16,673 nucleotides of DNA from Deltaproteobacteria bacterium RBG_13_61_14 (GTDB lineage Bacteria > RBG-13-61-14), in contig MGQK01000107.1 in assembly GCA_001797815.1 (NCBI GenBank), positions 8,988-25,660 of the forward strand, read 5' to 3'. This document shows positions 1 through 6,746 of this stretch, in pieces. The notes beneath the pieces are model-generated. The model had not been told where the DNA came from and made no database searches. It saw only the letters and a list, made by a program, of their open reading frames with translations. The stretch's first letter is position 1. Each line of letters begins with the position of its first letter. The translations under genes and the position numbers were made by a program.

Positions 1-1045
1 CCGAGAGCGGAGTCTTGGTGTTGTTCACCAGGTTAAGCTTGATCTGGTAGCTCTTGGTCCAGTCCTTGTTGTTGGCAATATACCGGATGATCTCGTCGCT
101 CACCGCCCGCGACCGGGAGATGGCCTCCACCTCGCCCTCGCTGATGCGGGGGCTCTTGATCACGGCCGTGGCCACCACCTTGTTGGAGTCCCGGATGAGC
201 AGGGCCCGGGCCGAGCCGTTGCCCATAATCGCCAGCTTCACTTTCTCGGCCACCCCCATGTTTTGGATCTTGGTGTAAAGGCTGCGAGAGTCCTCCTCCT
301 GGTCTTCCTCGCTGGCAAAGGCCTTTTCCTTGAGCAGGTCCTCGTGGAAGGTTATACTCGCCCAGCCCGACTCGTATTTCTCGCCCTCTCCAATGGTCAC
401 CGCCTCGATCTCTTCTCCGCCGGTCACCGTCGGCACTTCCTCGAGAGCCTCAGACCCTTCCTCCCCGCCTTCCACCCGCTCGATCTCCACCTCCATGCCC
501 TCGCCCTTCTTCGGAGCCGCGGGCATGGACTTGGCGGTCTCCATGGCCACGAACCTGAGCACCCGGTCAATCACCGAAGCGCCGGTGAGCACGTTCTCGC
601 TGAGCGCGTCCACGATCTTGGGCGTGCGCAAGATGCGGAGCTGGTTGGAGGAGATGATGTCCACCACCCGCTTGTTGGGCAGACCGGCCTGGAAGACGAT
701 GGTGTCGTCGTCGGTGACCCGGTTGAGGGCGATCGCTTCCTGCAGCTCCGAGTCGAGCGAGAGCTTGCGGGCCACGAAGTCCAGGATCAGAGGATGAGCG
801 GCGGCATCGGCGAGCACGCCCTTGAGCACGCCCACCGGCATGCCCAACAGGTTCTGCTCCGCGGACTGGGCGATTTCCGGGTCGGGATCCCGGGTCAGGA
901 AATAGAGCGCGTCCACCAGGTCCTTGGGCGGCACCGGCAGGGTGCCCCGCGCGGCCAGGAGCTTGGCCTCGCGCGGGATTTCCGCCCCCACAAAGCGCAG
1001 GATCGCGGGTGAGGGCGAGAAGCTCTGCCGGCTGAGGGGGCTCAT
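1..1045 (-). CDS. Conserved hypothetical protein, 3' end beyond the window
   Basis: An uninterrupted frame of 348 codons runs from an ATG at 1045 off the left edge. No stop is reached. Residues about 40-165 look alpha-helical and HEAT-like (e.g. LPVPPKDLVDALYFLTRDPD at 36-55). Residues about 175-250 form an acidic, Glu-rich linker. Residues 256-348 form a second compact domain with LAIMGNGSARALLIRD (271-286) and SDEIIRYIANNKDWTKSY (316-333). From memory this C-terminal segment resembles uncharacterised proteins of Acidobacteriota and Deltaproteobacteria; no function is known to me. There is no signal peptide or membrane segment, so it is probably cytoplasmic. The start lies 5 bases after the stop of the SPOR gene and has no clear Shine-Dalgarno site, which suggests translational coupling. 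The plus-strand frames opposite it are low-complexity shadows. It is certainly coding; the function is unknown. Confidence 0.85.
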   Translation of the reverse strand, partial: MSPLSRQSFSPSPAILRFVGAEIPREAKLLAARGTLPVPPKDLVDALYFLTRDPDPEIAQSAEQNLLGMPVGVLKGVLADAAAHPLILDFVARKLSLDSELQEAIALNRVTDDDTIVFQAGLPNKRVVDIISSNQLRILRTPKIVDALSENVLTGASVIDRVLRFVAMETAKSMPAAPKKGEGMEVEIERVEGGEEGSEALEEVPTVTGGEEIEAVTIGEGEKYESGWASITFHEDLLKEKAFASEEDQEEDSRSLYTKIQNMGVAEKVKLAIMGNGSARALLIRDSNKVVATAVIKSPRISEGEVEAISRSRAVSDEIIRYIANNKDWTKSYQIKLNLVNNTKTPLS

Positions 1046-1050
1046 GTCGG

Positions 1051-2226
1051 TTAAGGCTCGCGGACGATAACGGGTCGAAAGCCGGCTTGGCGCAGCCGGG
1101 ACAGGGTTTCTTGCGCCGCGGACTGGGAGGGGAAATGTCCCACGCGCAGTTGCTGCAAGGTCATGGTCCGGTTCGAGCTCGAGATCGAAGCCTTGCCCAG
1201 GCCGGCGCGCTCGATCTTGGCCTTGGCCCGGTCCGCATCGTTGCGGTTGCCGTAACTGTAAGCGATCACCTTGGAGCCGGCGCCGTCCGGCTCCAGCCGG
1301 GGCGCAAAGTTCATGTCCGTTAACTTTTTCGCCAGGTCGTCGGCTTTGGCCTTGTCCAGCGCTTTGCCCACCGCCACGTCATAGAGATGGACCTTCTGGT
1401 CCCTGGGCACAAAGTTGTAGTCCGTCAATCCCAGTTCCTTGAGCTTGTTGACCGGCTCGACCTGGCTTTCGGCCAGGGCATACGCGCCGACCTGGATGCG
1501 GTAGGGCCCGCGGCCGGCCAGGGCCACTTTCGGCGGCGGGGCTGGCGGCGGGCCGGGCGCCTTCTTGACTTCCGGCTGCTTGGCCGCGGATTCTTTGCCC
1601 GCGGCCGGAGGCTTTGGGGCAGGCTTGCCCTTGGCTGCGGCCTGGGGTTTCTCCGGCTTTGCCGCAGGCTCGGCCGGAGCCGGGGCCGCCTCGCCTTTCT
1701 TTTTCTTTTCCGGTTTGGAGGGAGCCGCGGCCTGGCCTTCAGCCGGGGTCGTGCCTGGTGGCGCCGAAGGAGTCTTGGCTTCGGCCTTTTCCGCGGCCGG
1801 TGGCGGCGCCGGAGTTTCCTGGGTTGGCGCGGGCTGGGGCTGGGGCGGAGGCGGCGTGGTCGCGGCTAATTCCTCTTTCGGGCTGAAGAACATGGTGTAA
1901 GCAAAAAAGGAGCCGGCGCCGACGACGGCGACGATCAGGACGGCAATGAGGACCAGCAGGAGCTTGTTGGAGAACAAGCCGCCGGCCTTTTTTTCCGGTT
2001 CGGGTTCCAGGTCGCTGATTTCCAGTTGCGGGGGTTGCTCGGATGCTTCTGGAGGGAAGGGTTTGTCCCGGTCCACGGGCAAGCGCGTGTCCGAAGGCGC
2101 TGCCTTGGCGCCCTTGACCGGCGCGGTGGCTGTGGGCCGGGTGGGCTCGGTGGAAGGTTGGAAGAAATCGTCCAAAGAGGCTTCGGGTTCCAGTCCCTCG
2201 CCTTCCAAGGAAAATTCATCCGGCAT
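1051..2226 (-). CDS. SPOR-domain membrane protein
   Basis: This 391-residue bitopic protein has an acidic, Pro-rich cytoplasmic N-terminus (1-86), one membrane helix (about 89-114), a long Ala/Pro/Lys-rich periplasmic linker (about 120-236) and a C-terminal SPOR region (240-391). SPOR domains bind septal peptidoglycan stripped of stem peptides, so a role at the division site or in the cell wall is likely. YRIQVGAY (242-249) and LYDVAVG (281-287) are the typical SPOR strands. A second similar unit (about 319-391, with LRVGHF at 360-365) suggests two SPOR folds in tandem. The ATG at 2226 is preceded by AAGGAGG (2234-2240) with 7 bases spacing. The ATG at 2232 would leave 1 base, and the TTG at 2388 lies upstream of the predicted transcription start, so both are rejected. 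The gene has its own promoter (2392-2420) and is followed closely by the left-edge gene. Confidence 0.9.
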   Translation of the reverse strand: MPDEFSLEGEGLEPEASLDDFFQPSTEPTRPTATAPVKGAKAAPSDTRLPVDRDKPFPPEASEQPPQLEISDLEPEPEKKAGGLFSNKLLLVLIAVLIVAVVGAGSFFAYTMFFSPKEELAATTPPPPQPQPAPTQETPAPPPAAEKAEAKTPSAPPGTTPAEGQAAAPSKPEKKKKGEAAPAPAEPAAKPEKPQAAAKGKPAPKPPAAGKESAAKQPEVKKAPGPPPAPPPKVALAGRGPYRIQVGAYALAESQVEPVNKLKELGLTDYNFVPRDQKVHLYDVAVGKALDKAKADDLAKKLTDMNFAPRLEPDGAGSKVIAYSYGNRNDADRAKAKIERAGLGKASISSSNRTMTLQQLRVGHFPSQSAAQETLSRLRQAGFRPVIVREP

Positions 2227-2233
2227 GGTCATT

Positions 2234-2240
2234 CCTCCTT
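2234..2240 (-). promoter_or_regulatory. Shine-Dalgarno site fixing the SPOR gene start
   Basis: AAGGAGG on the minus strand, 7 bases before the ATG at 2226. It decides the start among two closely placed ATGs (2232 and 2226) and against the longer open frame beginning at 2388. Confidence 0.85.
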
Positions 2241-2306
2241 GCTCTCTCAACCCCGGATTCCGCTTCCGCGCCACTGGCCGCCTGGAAAGGTCATTTGCGT
2301 CCGTCG

Positions 2307-2320
2307 CAGAGGCGCCTCTG
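2307..2320. repeat. 14-base perfect palindrome in the SPOR gene leader
   Basis: CAGAGGCGCCTCTG reads the same on both strands. It lies about 66-79 bases downstream of the predicted transcription start. It could be a protein-binding site or, with little loop, a cruciform or RNA dimerisation site. It has no T-run, so it is not an intrinsic terminator. Confidence 0.5.
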
Positions 2321-2391
2321 GGTAGAAGATGCCTCGACCGCGGGCAAAACCCTCCTCCCGCGCCACAAGCCCCTCCTCTCTTAAACAATAA

Positions 2392-2420
2392 ATTTTACAA
2401 TTTTTTGCTGGAGAGGTCAA
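2392..2420 (-). promoter_or_regulatory. Sigma70-type promoter of the SPOR gene
   Basis: On the minus strand TTGACC (2415-2420) and TAAAAT (2392-2397) are separated by exactly 17 bases, in a locally AT-rich patch inside a GC-rich genome. The start of transcription would fall near 2385, giving a long leader of about 159 bases. Confidence 0.75.
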
Positions 2421-2505
2421 GCCATTTTTTATGCTTGCCCCGTGAGGTCTCAAAGGATATTCTATTCATTTCAGAAAGCAGACCGCTCCGACTGGACGCC
2501 GGTGC

Positions 2506-2522
2506 CGAGGAAAGCATCCTCG
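2506..2522 (-). other. Small hairpin downstream of coaX
   Basis: CGAGGA and TCCTCG form a perfect 6-base-pair stem with a 5-base loop, 36 bases after the coaX stop. No T-run follows on the minus strand, so it is at best a weak or Rho-assisted end of the nadC-birA-coaX transcript, or an RNA-stabilising stem. Confidence 0.35.
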
Positions 2523-2558
2523 CCGCGTAAAGGAAAGAGGGGACCAAGCCACTAATCG

Positions 2559-3371
2559 TCAGGCGGGTCCGGTTTTGGCTTTTCCGGGCTCGCGGTTGCG
2601 GCGATAGACGATACGCAGGCCGTCCAGGGTCAGGTGCTCGTCCACCACCTCGATCGCCGGGCACTCCCGGGCGATCAATTCCACCAGGCCACCGGTGGCG
2701 ATCACCTTGGGCACGGGTTCCTGGGGATAGCTCTCCTGGATCTCCGCCTTGAGCCCCCGGATCAGGGCGTCCACCAGGCCGGCATAGCCGAGCACGATCC
2801 CGGCTTGCATGGCGGTAATGGTGTTCTTGCCCAGGATCGTCCGGGGCCGGACCAGTTCCACCCGGGGCAGCTTGGAGGCGTGCTGGAACAGCGCTTCCGC
2901 CGAGATCATCAGGCCCGGCGAGATGACACCGCCCTCGAAGGCGCCCGAGCTGGAGACAAAGTCAAAGGTGGTGGCGGTCCCGAAGTCAATGACGATCAAG
3001 GCGGTCTGGTATTTTTCGTAGCCGGCGACGGCGTTGACGATGCGGTCGGCGCCCACTTCCCGGGGGTTGTCGAGATGGATGGTCATCCCGGTCTTGATCC
3101 CGGGCTCCACCACCAGGGGCTCGATTCCGAAATACTTGCGGGCCAGGCCGGCGAGCGGATAGAGCAGGGGCGGGACCACGCTGGCAATGACGATGCCGCG
3201 GATCTGCTCGCGCCGCACCTGGCTGAAGACCAAAAGCTCCTGGAAGAGGATCCCGAACTCGTCGGTGGTCTTGCCCACGTCGGTGCCCAGGCGCCAGTGC
3301 TCGAGCAGGGTCTCGTGGTCAAAGATCCCGATCGCGATATTGCTGTTGCCCACGTCAATGACCAGTAACAT
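2559..3371 (-). CDS. coaX: Type III pantothenate kinase
   Basis: CoaX phosphorylates pantothenate, the first step of coenzyme A synthesis; the type III enzyme uses ATP and a monovalent cation and belongs to the ASKHA fold. The 270-residue length is normal. Visible motifs are IDVGNSN (5-11, phosphate loop), ASVVPPL (63-69), VGADRIVNA (107-115, with the likely catalytic Asp109), DFGTATTFD (129-137) and GGVISPG (147-153). The start is placed at MLLVIDVGNSN (ATG at 3371), with GAGG 6 bases upstream. The 28 extra residues of the longer frame lie inside birA and are not like the family. The gene follows birA by 8 bases and is the last gene of the nadC-birA-coaX operon. It is complete, with a basic tail of about 12 residues. 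Confidence 0.96.
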   Translation of the reverse strand: MLLVIDVGNSNIAIGIFDHETLLEHWRLGTDVGKTTDEFGILFQELLVFSQVRREQIRGIVIASVVPPLLYPLAGLARKYFGIEPLVVEPGIKTGMTIHLDNPREVGADRIVNAVAGYEKYQTALIVIDFGTATTFDFVSSSGAFEGGVISPGLMISAEALFQHASKLPRVELVRPRTILGKNTITAMQAGIVLGYAGLVDALIRGLKAEIQESYPQEPVPKVIATGGLVELIARECPAIEVVDEHLTLDGLRIVYRRNREPGKAKTGPA

Positions 3372-3379
3372 CTTCGGCC

Positions 3380-4204
3380 TCAGCCTCCCTGTTCCCGGAG
3401 ATACTGCACATCTCCGGCCACAATCCGGCGCTCGATCCCGGCCATGGAATCCCACACCCGGAGCGCGCCGTCCTGGTCCAGCCCCAGGGCCCGGCCCGAG
3501 ATCGTCTCCCGCCCCAGGCCCACGGTCACCTCCTGCCCCTCGAGCGCGGCCCAGCGGTGCCAGGCGGAAAGCAGCTCGGAAAAGCGGCCGGCCAAGAGCG
3601 CCTGGTAGCGGCTCTCCAGCCCCGCCAGGAGATCCCGGGCAAAGACGGCCCGGTCCACCGGCCGATGAAGCTCCTGGCGGACCGAGCCGGCCAGGGGGCG
3701 CAGCTCCTCCGGCAGGTCTTCCGCCTCCAGGTTGAGGTTTATTCCCAGGCCCAGAATGATGTAATTTATCTTACCTTTTTCCGCCCGGAGCTCGGCCAGG
3801 ATGCCGCAGAGCTTGCGGCCCCGGACCAGGACATCGTTGGGCCACTTGATCCTCGGCTGAAGCCCGTAATCCCGGGCCAGGGTCTCGGCCACCGCCACCC
3901 CGGCCAGGAGCGTGATCCGGAAGGCCTGCTCCGCCGGCAACCCGGGCCGGAGCAGGACCGAAGCCAGCAGGTCCTTCCCGCGCGGCGATTCCCAGCGCCG
4001 CTGCAGCCGGCCCCGGCCCCGGGTTTGCGACTCGGCCAGGATCACCACTCCTTCCGGGGCGCCGGCCTCGGCCCGGCGCTTAAGCTCGTCGTTGGTGGAC
4101 CCGACCTCCGGGAGCACGATCACCGTGTGTCCCAGCCGGCCGCCGGGCCGGCGGATCGCTTCGGCCGAGAGGCGGTTATCCTCTTTGCCAGGGCTCGATT
4201 TCAA
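3380..4204 (-). CDS. birA: Biotin--[acetyl-CoA-carboxylase] ligase, short form without HTH
   Basis: BirA makes biotinyl-5'-AMP and attaches biotin to the carrier protein of acetyl-CoA carboxylase. Motifs are GSTND (35-39), the biotinyl-AMP loop GRGRLQRRW (63-71), KWPNDV (120-125), GILAE (134-138) and GLGINLN (152-158). A C-terminal SH3-like part (about 225-270) is present. The N-terminal DNA-binding helix-turn-helix of E. coli BirA is absent, so it should be an enzyme only, not a biotin-operon repressor. The assigned start is a TTG at 4204, overlapping the end of nadC by 29 bases. Residues 11-16 (RLSAEA) resemble the segment that normally precedes the catalytic domain, which supports a start this far upstream. 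The exact start is uncertain because no strong Shine-Dalgarno site is seen. Confidence 0.93.
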   Translation of the reverse strand: MKSSPGKEDNRLSAEAIRRPGGRLGHTVIVLPEVGSTNDELKRRAEAGAPEGVVILAESQTRGRGRLQRRWESPRGKDLLASVLLRPGLPAEQAFRITLLAGVAVAETLARDYGLQPRIKWPNDVLVRGRKLCGILAELRAEKGKINYIILGLGINLNLEAEDLPEELRPLAGSVRQELHRPVDRAVFARDLLAGLESRYQALLAGRFSELLSAWHRWAALEGQEVTVGLGRETISGRALGLDQDGALRVWDSMAGIERRIVAGDVQYLREQGG

Positions 4205-5042
4205 GACTGATATCCACCGCCGGGGCGGAATGGGTGAGCGCGCCCACGGAGATCAGGTCCACCCCGGTCCGGGCCACCCGGGCGACGTTGCCGAGCGTGA
4301 CGCCGCCGGAGGCCTCGAGCACGGCCCGGCCCCTGACCCGGTTCACGGCCCGGCGCATCTTCTCCAGGCTCATGTTGTCCAGCAGAATGATATCCGCGCC
4401 TGCGGCCAGGGCCTGGTCCAATTGGTCCAGGTCCTCGACCTCCACCTCCACCCGGATGCGCTTGCCGGCCGCGGCCCGGGCCTTCCGCACCGCCTCGCCA
4501 ATGCTCCCGGTCAGGGCCAGGTGGTTGTCCTTGATCAGGATGCCGTCGCCAAGCCCGAGCCGGTGGGGGACGCCGCCTCCGACCATCACCGCATATTTTT
4601 CCAGCCGCATCAGGCCCGGGTGGGTCTTGCGGGTGGCCGCGATCCGGGCCTGGGTGCCCTGGACCGCCTGGACAAACCTCGCGGTGAGGGTGGCGATGCC
4701 GGAGAGCTGCTGCAGGTAATTGAGCGCGGTCCGCTCGGCCACGAGCAGGGGCCGGGCCCGGCCGGAGAGAAGGGCCAGGCACTCTTCGGCCTTGACCTTG
4801 CGGCCGTCTCGAGCCGCGGCCTGAATGCGGAGTTCGGGGTCCAGGAGGGTAAACACCTTTTTGGCGATCGGCCATCCGGCCAGGATGAAATCGGACTTGG
4901 CGATCAGCTTGGCCTGGGCCAGGCAATCTTCCGGCACCAGGGCCAGGCTGGTGCGGTCGCCCCGACCCAGGTCTTCGAGAAGGGCCTGGACCATGACCGG
5001 CTCGGCCGCCGCCAGCAGCCCCTGCAGGGAAAATTTCTTCAC
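4176..5042 (-). CDS. nadC: Nicotinate-nucleotide pyrophosphorylase (quinolinate phosphoribosyltransferase)
   Basis: NadC converts quinolinate and PRPP to nicotinate mononucleotide with loss of CO2, the step that commits quinolinate to NAD. The 288-residue length is normal. Visible motifs are EDLGRGD (23-29), ERTALNYLQQLSGIAT (103-118), ATRKT (136-140), GGGVPHRLGLGDG (155-167), KDNH (171-174), LLDNM (220-224), EASGG (243-247) and ISVGALTHS (264-272). Start: GTG at 5042. No Shine-Dalgarno site precedes it, but a promoter ends 9 bases upstream, so the mRNA is probably leaderless. The internal ATG (residue 17) would cut the N-terminal helix that the family normally has. It is the first gene of nadC-birA-coaX. 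No nadA or nadB is in the window. Confidence 0.95.
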   Translation of the reverse strand: MKKFSLQGLLAAAEPVMVQALLEDLGRGDRTSLALVPEDCLAQAKLIAKSDFILAGWPIAKKVFTLLDPELRIQAAARDGRKVKAEECLALLSGRARPLLVAERTALNYLQQLSGIATLTARFVQAVQGTQARIAATRKTHPGLMRLEKYAVMVGGGVPHRLGLGDGILIKDNHLALTGSIGEAVRKARAAAGKRIRVEVEVEDLDQLDQALAAGADIILLDNMSLEKMRRAVNRVRGRAVLEASGGVTLGNVARVARTGVDLISVGALTHSAPAVDISLEIEPWQRG

Positions 5043-5051
5043 GTTGATAAC

Positions 5052-5080
5052 AGTTTAGCCTGGCCGCAGGGGATCGTCAA
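5052..5080 (-). promoter_or_regulatory. Sigma70-type promoter of nadC-birA-coaX
   Basis: On the minus strand TTGACG (5075-5080) and TAAACT (5052-5057) are separated by 17 bases. The -10 ends 9 bases before the GTG of nadC, so transcription should begin at or 2-3 bases before the start codon. It sits just downstream of the terminator of the preceding lipoprotein gene, which fits an independent transcription unit. Confidence 0.65.
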
Positions 5081-5095
5081 TCTCCGGCCAGAGGC

Positions 5096-5124
5096 ATAAA
5101 AAAGGGGCCGCCCGAGCGACCCCT
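5096..5124 (-). terminator. Intrinsic terminator of the lipoprotein gene
   Basis: On the minus strand AGGGGTCGC and GCGGCCCCT (5116-5124 and 5103-5111) form a 9-base-pair stem (one T-G pair) with a 4-base loop, followed at once by six T (5098-5103, partly in the stem base). It lies 28 bases after the lipoprotein stop at 5152 and separates that gene from the cofactor operon. Confidence 0.9.
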
Positions 5125-5151
5125 GATGGGATGAAGTCGAAGGTTACAAGG

Positions 5152-5775
5152 TTATTGGGCCGGTTTCGTTGCCGGAGCGGGGGCCGGCGCCGGGGCGGCG
5201 GGAGCTTGCTGGCGCATTTCTTCGCGCGCCTTTTCCTCGTAAGGCTGCAGCTCCTTGGACAGCTCCATCTGCCGCTCCCGGTTCTGCTTGAATTTTTCCT
5301 GGATTTCGGGGTGAGCCTTCATATACTCGTTGTTGGCCTTTTGCATTTCCTGATCCTGCATGGCATTGCGCAGGTCAATGTAGTTGATGCCGTATTTATC
5401 CATCACCGCGCGCTGGGCTTGCGCGGTATCGTTGTTGACAGTCATCAACTCCTTGCGCGCTTCCTCGGTATAGCTGCCGTATTGCTTGAGGATATCCAGC
5501 CGCTTCTTCTGGAAGTCGAGCGAGATCTCCTGCCGCTCGAACATCAGGTTATAGAACTCTTCCGGGGTGAGCTTCTTGCCCGTGCCCTCCTGGGGCGGCA
5601 CGGTCGGCTGGGGTGCCGGAGTGGTCGCCACCGCCGGAGCCGTGGCGCCGGCCTGGGTCTCCGGCTGCTGGGCCTCGGGCCCGGCTGGTTTTCCGCACTT
5701 GCTGCAGGAAACGATCATGCCGGAAAACAGCACGAATAAAGCCAGACTGATAAAAAGTTTGCTCGCCTGATTCAT
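5152..5775 (-). CDS. Small alpha-helical lipoprotein of unknown function
   Basis: This 207-residue protein has a lipoprotein signal peptide with lipobox IVSC and lipidated Cys24. Ser at +2 would favour the outer membrane if proteobacterial Lol rules apply. A Pro/Ala/Thr linker (about 28-66) leads to a charged helical region (about 67-190) rich in Glu, Lys, Gln and Arg, with likely coiled coil at 141-190, then a Pro/Ala tail. The layout recalls Skp-like or cell-wall-associated helical lipoproteins, but I recognise no family. The ATG at 5775 is preceded by AAGGAG (5784-5789) with 8 bases spacing. It has its own promoter (5830-5858) and its own terminator (5096-5124), so it is a single-gene unit. 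Confidence 0.82.
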   Translation of the reverse strand: MNQASKLFISLALFVLFSGMIVSCSKCGKPAGPEAQQPETQAGATAPAVATTPAPQPTVPPQEGTGKKLTPEEFYNLMFERQEISLDFQKKRLDILKQYGSYTEEARKELMTVNNDTAQAQRAVMDKYGINYIDLRNAMQDQEMQKANNEYMKAHPEIQEKFKQNRERQMELSKELQPYEEKAREEMRQQAPAAPAPAPAPATKPAQ

Positions 5776-5829
5776 GGGTTTGACTCCTTCCTCGGGTTGA
5801 GGGTATCCACTCCCTCGATTAGACCGATA

Positions 5830-5858
5830 ATCCTATCACAAGGTTCCCGCTCAGTCAA
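5830..5858 (-). promoter_or_regulatory. Sigma70-type promoter of the lipoprotein gene
   Basis: On the minus strand TTGACT (5853-5858) and TAGGAT (5830-5835) are separated by 17 bases. It begins 5 bases after the rpe stop, and the predicted leader is about 47 bases, with a Shine-Dalgarno site. Confidence 0.75.
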
Positions 5859-5863
5859 ATTTT

Positions 5864-6589
5864 TTAAGGGGGAGGCATGGAGCGACCCTTTCCCCCCTTT
5901 TTTCCGGCCGGGGAGGCCCCGCGTAACTCGGCGATGGTCTTCCGATAATCCGGGCTGGTAAAAACCGTGTTCCCGGCCACCAGGATATCCGCCCCGGCCT
6001 GGACAATGGCCGGCGCATTTTTCACCGTGACCCCGCCATCCACCTCGATCTGGGTGGGCAGACCCAATTCGGTAATCCAGTGGCGAAGCTCGCGGATCTT
6101 CTCCAAGGTGCTCTCAATAAAGCTCTGGCCGCCGAACCCGGGGTTCACCGACATGACCAGGACCAGGTCCACGTCGGGCAGGATCACGTCCAGGGTGGAG
6201 AGAGAGGTGGCCGGGTTGAGCGAGACCGCGGCGCTGATCCGGCGGCCCAGCCCCTCGCCCAGCTCCCGGATCTGGTGCGCCACCCGATGCAGGTGCACGC
6301 AGGCTTCCACGTGCACGGTCAAGATGTCCGCCCCGGCTTCGGCAAACGCCCGGAGGCAGCGCTCCGGCGACTCGATCATCAGGTGCACGTCCAGCGGCAA
6401 GCGGGTGGCCTGGCGCACCGCCTTGACCACCATCGGCCCGATGGTCAGGTTGGGCACGAAATGCCCGTCCATGATGTCCAGGTGGATCCAGTCCGCCCCG
6501 GCCTCGGTCACCGCCGCCACTTCCTCGGCCAACCGCCCAAAATCGGCCGAGAGAATAGAGGGCGCGATTTTAATCGGGTGCTTGGTCAT
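5864..6589 (-). CDS. rpe: Ribulose-phosphate 3-epimerase
   Basis: Rpe interconverts ribulose 5-phosphate and xylulose 5-phosphate in the pentose phosphate pathway, with a (beta/alpha)8 barrel and a catalytic metal. The protein has 241 residues. Visible are APSILSADF (9-17), HLDIMDGHFVPN (36-47, metal His36, catalytic Asp38), DVHLM (67-71, metal His69), MSVNPGFGGQ (146-155) and IEVDGGV (181-187, catalytic Asp184). The ATG at 6589 is chosen because MTKHPIKIAPSIL is the family start, AGGGG lies 6-7 bases upstream and the promoter at 6618-6646 excludes the 47 extra residues of the longer frame. A basic Gly/Lys-rich tail (about 227-241) is longer than usual. It is transcribed alone, divergently from the oxidoreductase gene. 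Confidence 0.96.
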   Translation of the reverse strand: MTKHPIKIAPSILSADFGRLAEEVAAVTEAGADWIHLDIMDGHFVPNLTIGPMVVKAVRQATRLPLDVHLMIESPERCLRAFAEAGADILTVHVEACVHLHRVAHQIRELGEGLGRRISAAVSLNPATSLSTLDVILPDVDLVLVMSVNPGFGGQSFIESTLEKIRELRHWITELGLPTQIEVDGGVTVKNAPAIVQAGADILVAGNTVFTSPDYRKTIAELRGASPAGKKGGKGRSMPPP

Positions 6590-6617
6590 ACTTTTCCCCT
6601 GATAGAAATAGGGCTTC

Positions 6618-6646
6618 ACTTTACCCTGCCCAAGTCGGAGTGTCAA
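6618..6646 (-). promoter_or_regulatory. Sigma70-type promoter of rpe
   Basis: On the minus strand TTGACA (6641-6646, perfect consensus) and TAAAGT (6618-6623) are separated by 17 bases. The leader would be about 21 bases and includes the Shine-Dalgarno site. Confidence 0.8.
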
Positions 6647-6679
6647 GGAAGAACCCGGCTGCGAATTTTTTCCGGCTCC

Positions 6680-6709
6680 TTGAATTTGGCCGGGCGGGTA
6701 TGCTAGAAC
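6680..6709 (+). promoter_or_regulatory. Candidate promoter of the oxidoreductase gene
   Basis: TTGAAT (6680-6685) and TAGAAC (6704-6709) are separated by 18 bases on the plus strand, giving a leader of about 30 bases with AGGAGG (6734-6739) before the ATG at 6747. The -10 match is poor. It lies back to back with the rpe promoter, 33 bases between the two -35 boxes. Confidence 0.4.
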
Positions 6710-6746
6710 TATCAGGGATGGCCGGGGCAAGAGAGGAGGGCGAAAG

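Larger units (their letters stand above)
2227..2558 (-). other. Non-coding stretch: SPOR leader, promoter and coaX 3' region
   Basis: This 332-base gap between coaX and the SPOR gene holds, in transcription order, a small hairpin (2506-2522), an AT-rich promoter (2392-2420), and a transcribed leader of about 159 bases (about 2385-2227). The leader contains a 14-base perfect palindrome (2307-2320). Open frames crossing it in all directions show no domain and no proper start. No tRNA or known riboswitch shape was recognised. Confidence 0.7.

Noticed and set aside
263-1012. Plus-strand open frame of 249 codons rich in His, Arg, Leu and Gly
   Set aside because: It lies opposite the real minus-strand frame 1-1045, has no recognisable domain and shows the composition expected of an antisense frame in GC-rich DNA.
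2227-2388. 54-residue N-terminal extension of the SPOR protein from a TTG at 2388
   Set aside because: The TTG lies 3 bases after the -10 hexamer, before the likely transcription start, while AAGGAGG precedes the ATG at 2226. The extension is low-complexity and atypical.
2506-2522. Strong intrinsic terminator of the coaX operon
   Set aside because: The stem is only 6 base pairs and no T-run follows on the minus strand; kept only as a small hairpin.
3372-3455. N-terminal extension of CoaX
   Set aside because: The extra 28 residues overlap birA coding sequence and precede the family start MLLVIDVGN; a Shine-Dalgarno site lies before the internal ATG.
3912-5099. 395-codon plus-strand open frame
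   Set aside because: It lies antisense to birA and nadC, both secure enzymes with full motif sets; the translated product resembles no family.
6590-6730. 47-residue extension of Rpe
   Set aside because: It crosses the rpe promoter and lies before the canonical start; no homology is expected there.
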